Shown piece by piece: positions 63,203-64,000 of a stretch of DNA of 64,000 nucleotides. The notes under the pieces are model-generated. The model had not been told where the DNA came from. It saw only the letters and a program-made list of their open reading frames with translations, and did no database searches. The stretch is from an uncultured Atopobiaceae bacterium (GTDB lineage Bacteria > Actinomycetota > Coriobacteriia > Coriobacteriales > Atopobiaceae), in NCBI GenBank assembly GCA_944322145.1, contig CALUNW010000002.1:186001-250000 (forward strand), in the 5' to 3' direction. Numbering within the stretch: position 1 is the first letter of the stretch; every line of letters starts with the position of its first letter. A program made the position numbers and the translations under genes.

Positions 63203-64000
63203 TCAGGACTCACCTTCCTCGTCGAGGAGCTCATCGTCCTTCTCGGCAGCGTCTATCTCGGCGAAGTCGGGTGCGTCGTCCTTGCCCTCGAAGGTGAAGG
63301 CGAGCTCGAGGATGCGCACCTCGTCGCCGGTCACCGCGCCCGCCTTGGCGAGCGCGTCGTCGAGGCCGCAGCGGTCGAAGCGGTGCTGGAGGTAGGCGAC
63401 TGCCTCGCCGTTGTCCCAGTCCGTCTGGATGACCATGCGCTCCACCTGCGCGCCGGTGACGCGCCAGGCGTGGCGCTCCTCGCGCCGCACGGTGATGCGA
63501 CGGTCGCGGCGCTCGCGCTCGCGCTCCCAGCGCTCGCTGAGGTCGATGGCGGGGCCGGACGCGGCGGCCTCCGCGCGCAGGCGGGCAACCTCGGCCGCGC
63601 AGGTGGAGACCAGGGCGTCGAGCCCGGACCCCGTGGCGGCGGAGACGGCGAAGAACTGATGCCCGTCCGCCTCGGCGGCCTCGCGGAGCCGCTCGATGGC
63701 GTCTCCCGTGTCGGGGAGGTCGCACTTGTTGGCGACGACGATCTGCGGGCGCTCGGCGAGCTCCGAGGCGTAGGCGGCGAGCTCGGCGTTGATGGTCCGG
63801 TAGTCCTCGACGGCGTCGCGCCCCTCGTAGCCTCCCGTGACGTCGACCACGTGGAGGATGAGGGCCGTGCGCTCGATGTGGCGCAGGAACTGGTGCCCGA
63901 GGCCGCGCCCCTCGCTGGCTCCCTCGATGAGGCCGGGCACGTCGGCGGCCACGAAGGACTGGCCGTTGGCGGCGCGCGCGACGCCGAGGTTGGGCACGAG
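63203..64000 (-). CDS. obgE: Obg GTPase, C-terminal part (start outside window)
   Basis: Ribosome-linked GTPase of the Obg family. The visible 265 residues begin inside the G domain just after the P-loop region (VPNLGVARAANGQSFVAADV), then DVPGLIEGASEGRGLGHQFL, ANKCDLPD and VSAATGSGLDAL. The C-terminal OCT domain follows from about residue 170 (RITVRREERHAWRVTG) and ends in an acidic tail. The N-terminal Obg fold and P-loop lie outside the window. Confidence 0.95.
   Translation of the reverse strand, partial: LVPNLGVARAANGQSFVAADVPGLIEGASEGRGLGHQFLRHIERTALILHVVDVTGGYEGRDAVEDYRTINAELAAYASELAERPQIVVANKCDLPDTGDAIERLREAAEADGHQFFAVSAATGSGLDALVSTCAAEVARLRAEAAASGPAIDLSERWERERERRDRRITVRREERHAWRVTGAQVERMVIQTDWDNGEAVAYLQHRFDRCGLDDALAKAGAVTGDEVRILELAFTFEGKDDAPDFAEIDAAEKDDELLDEEGES

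Overview
The window is a high-GC (about two-thirds G+C by eye) bacterial chromosome segment carrying almost only housekeeping genes. The gene content points to the Actinobacteria class Coriobacteriia, most likely the Olsenella/Atopobium side. Supporting points are two-subunit glycyl-tRNA synthetase (glyQ/glyS), a pyruvate phosphate dikinase with a neighbouring regulator, trmFO-xerD-dprA-comM-yraN-rnhB in one run, der-plsY-gpsA-rpe, and the scpA/scpB-rluB-cmk-plsC-ispH order. The genus assignment is inference. Most genes lie on the minus strand and many are joined by 1-8 base stop/start overlaps (GTGA, ATGA, TGATG), so translational coupling is the rule.

Layout. 1-6.7 kb: coaBC (cut by the window edge), a zinc-ribbon protein, a cysteine desulfurase, rpe, gpsA, plsY and der. 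6.9-10 kb: a secreted SLH-domain protein and a DUF512 radical-SAM protein. 10.5-18.7 kb: ispH, plsC, cmk, rluB, scpB, scpA, an M50 peptidase, a small membrane protein, an ABC-F ATPase and a VOC protein. 18.9-24.5 kb: the main plus-strand island, with an OatA-like acyltransferase, tRNA-Val and tRNA-Ala, and an amylosucrase behind LacI-type operators; then mtgA, a CAU tRNA and a second identical tRNA-Ala in the opposite direction. 24.7-36.3 kb: an FMN-dependent oxidase, proS, ispG, rseP, dxr, cdsA, uppS, frr, pyrH, tsf and rpsB. 37.1-44 kb: xerD, trmFO, dprA, comM, yraN, rnhB and rplS. 44-50 kb: a DUF6273 protein, dgt, ppdK and a shortened ppdK regulator. 50-55.6 kb: glyS, glyQ, lepB, trmD, rimM, a KH protein and rpsP. 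55.8-57.8 kb: a plus-strand two-component pair. 57.8-64 kb: dinB, rsfS, yqeK, nadD, proA, proB and obgE (cut by the window edge).

The genes combine into recognisable jobs. Envelope lipid and isoprenoid precursor synthesis: plsY, gpsA, plsC, ispH, ispG, dxr, uppS, cdsA. Cell-wall modification: OatA-like enzyme, mtgA. Translation and tRNA maturation: rpsB, tsf, frr, rplS, rpsP, rimM, trmD, trmFO, glyQS, proS, der, obgE, rsfS. Chromosome upkeep and DNA uptake or repair: scpAB, xerD, dprA, comM, rnhB, dinB. Central metabolism: ppdK, rpe, nadD, proBA, coaBC.

The unusual content is between the genes. Several families of palindromic repeats occupy nearly every larger gap. (1) Palindromes built on GGACCCAAATCC bracket 109-111 nt modules that are conserved at four places. 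(2) Long hairpins have locus-specific, nearly perfect stems but a shared loop sequence. (3) A P-E composite repeat stands between a gene 3' end and a ribosomal-protein promoter at two places. (4) GGGAC-N-GTCCC palindromes occur, one of them inside the start of dinB. (5) A repeat cluster lies between dgt and ppdK. These, together with a ppdK regulator that lacks its kinase half and a winged-helix-like insertion in RseP, are the parts most worth following up.
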